NCBI GenBank assembly: GCA_012934845.2
Contig: WNNJ02003771.1
Coordinates: 1-64,000 of the forward strand
Source of the DNA: Pomphorhynchus laevis
Lineage: Eukaryota > Acanthocephala > Palaeacanthocephala > Echinorhynchida > Pomphorhynchidae
Reading direction: 5' to 3'
DNA: 64,000 nucleotides
Shown here: one piece after another, positions 62,818 to 64,000 of the stretch
Numbering within the stretch: position 1 is the stretch's first letter
Layout of the letters: the number at the start of each line of letters is the position of its first letter
Translations under genes and position numbers: made by a program
The notes under the pieces: generated by a model
What the model was told of the DNA's origin: nothing
The model's database searches: none
What the model saw: only the letters and a program-made list of their open reading frames with translations

Positions 62818-64000
62818 TATGGACATCAGAGAAAAACTGAGGTCTAGGAAGACAGGGATGAAGAAAGGTGTTACAAGTCAAAAGAACCTTAGCGCCAAAA
62901 GTCAAACTAGTCTCAAAAAACATTGTTTCGCCTGTCAAAAAACGACATGATGTAAGGTGCAGTAAATGTGGATGCGACGTATAGACAATTGTTACTTTTT
63001 CATCTAATTCTAAATCCTTGCTGTCAAGGAAGTTTATTTGTGGATTTTGTGCCTTTGAAATCCTTTCCAGATCTGTAAGAGGTGGTTTTTCCTATCAAGT
63101 GATAATTCAGTTGTGACTGACTCATCCGATAACTTGCTATCTAGCAAACCTCAACATCTACGAATCTAATTACCTTAACTTGACCCTACAGTAACAACTT
63201 ATTCGACTGAAGATTTGAAATCAAGGAGCTCTATCTGCCAATCTATATTTCCACTAACTTCTAAGCTAGCTTCCATCACTCCAAATGTCGTTCTTACACC
63301 GCCCCCACAATGTATTTATTGTCGTAGTATATCATCTTCCAATCCTGTAACAATATCTTCATCACCTGATCATACCTCTCATTATACACCATTGTACTAG
63401 TCAATACAATTTTTTCGCTCTCCAAAGTATGTTCCTCCTGATCTCCGAGTATTAACCCAATTTCCAATTATCCCCGAGACACCTCTATTTCCACGCAAGC
63501 AGTTTCCTTCTCGCGATAGGTGTATTATCATAACTAATGTTAAGTTCGATGATTCCTCTTCTCACCAAGCTCGTCTTAATGCTGATGTTTCCGCCTTTCG
63601 CTCAATTCTTGAAACGAGTCTTCCTACCGATAATCCGTCTATATTCAGTGATATCTCTCCAATTTCCGTGTATCGTCTTAAAAATCAGTTTCTGCACCCG
63701 ATTCTCATCGTCCCTCACTTTTAAAAGTTGCTCTTAGAAACCAAACCCAAGCCTCGACTATCTTATCTCAAAGGTTTAAACTCGTGTCATTCTCCTCCGC
63801 TTGTCAAATTTTACCCTATCGGTTACCATGTTAAATCGCTCAACTCTTTACTGCTCGTCTTGAAAAGCGTCAACGCGAAGTAAATAGCGAGTCATATCTT
63901 GCCATCAAAAATTTTAATGGAAATTTTCGTGTAGTCCATCTACTTCCAGAACTACGTGAGCGACTGTCTCTCCTCCATTTTCTTCTCAAGAAAACAAAAC
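62818..64000 (+). pseudogene. Family D LINE copy 4: ORF1, cut by window end
   Basis: Plus strand, pyrimidine-rich after 63200. It starts MDIREKLRSRKTGMKKGVTS (62819). HCFACQKT...DVRCSKCGCD at 62922-62985 is a CxxC/CxxC zinc-binding stretch. A Ser/Pro/Thr-rich linker follows (63190-63400). Then come KFDDSSSHQARLNADVSAFR, SILETSLPTDNPSIFSDISP and ISVYRLK (63544-63690), matched by copy 1 at 25430. A final part in other frames reads AIKNFNGNFRVVHLLPELRE before the window ends. Frameshifts at about 63410 and 63720. It probably continues into an endonuclease outside the window. Confidence 0.65.

Overview
This window is AT-rich metazoan nuclear DNA, almost certainly from an invertebrate. Almost everything recognisable in it is retroelement: decayed non-LTR retrotransposons (LINEs) of several clades, Penelope-like elements (PLEs) with GIY-YIG ends, one Ty3/Gypsy pol remnant, and many short foldback or tail repeats. 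There is no operon structure, no rRNA, no complete tRNA and no CRISPR array. The CR1-type LINEs read like those of flatworms or other lophotrochozoans, but the species cannot be fixed from this sequence. I name the families A to G for cross-reference.

Layout. 1-3.4 kb: SINE-like head, a PLE GIY-YIG end on the minus strand, and a 375-bp-spaced pair of hammerhead-like repeats. 3.7-7.6 kb: a near full-length minus-strand LINE (family B: CCHC ORF1, AP endonuclease, RT). 8.3-9.6 kb: family A LINE RT, minus strand. 9.9-14.6 kb: two minus-strand PLEs, the second followed by three hammerhead motifs, one of them textbook-complete. 15.0-17.0 kb: family E, an RT with a CCHC and restriction-like-nuclease-type end. 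17.6-20.9 kb: two family A copies abutting head to head. 21.4-24.0 kb: family G, a Penelope-type RT with its 3' tail. 24.1-24.7 kb: a 370-bp direct repeat carrying a type III hammerhead fold. 24.8-33.1 kb: family A fragments, two pyrimidine-rich family D LINEs, G tails and a Ty3/Gypsy pol remnant. 33.5-37.0 kb: near full-length family A. 37.7-39.1 kb: hammerhead-bearing foldbacks. 41.0-42.3 kb: family A with an intact YADD box. 44.6-45.8 kb: the best non-transposon candidate, an 885-bp acidic ORF with two 91-residue repeats. 46.6-60.7 kb: CR1-like LINEs (family C) in both orientations, the best family D copy, and an inverted duplication. 61-64 kb: a second type III hammerhead repeat and family D ORF1.

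How the parts relate. No copy seen is fully intact, so the window records several RT lineages that were active at different times. Three themes stand out. (1) Self-cleaving-ribozyme architecture recurs in at least three forms: type I in PLE tails, type III in a non-coding repeat, and a permuted form in G-type tails. (2) Two LINE families end in short terminal hairpins, one with compensatory changes. (3) At least five perfect palindromes with spacers of 0-4 nt suggest snap-back copying. Stretches of 300 bases or more without a call are listed as blank.
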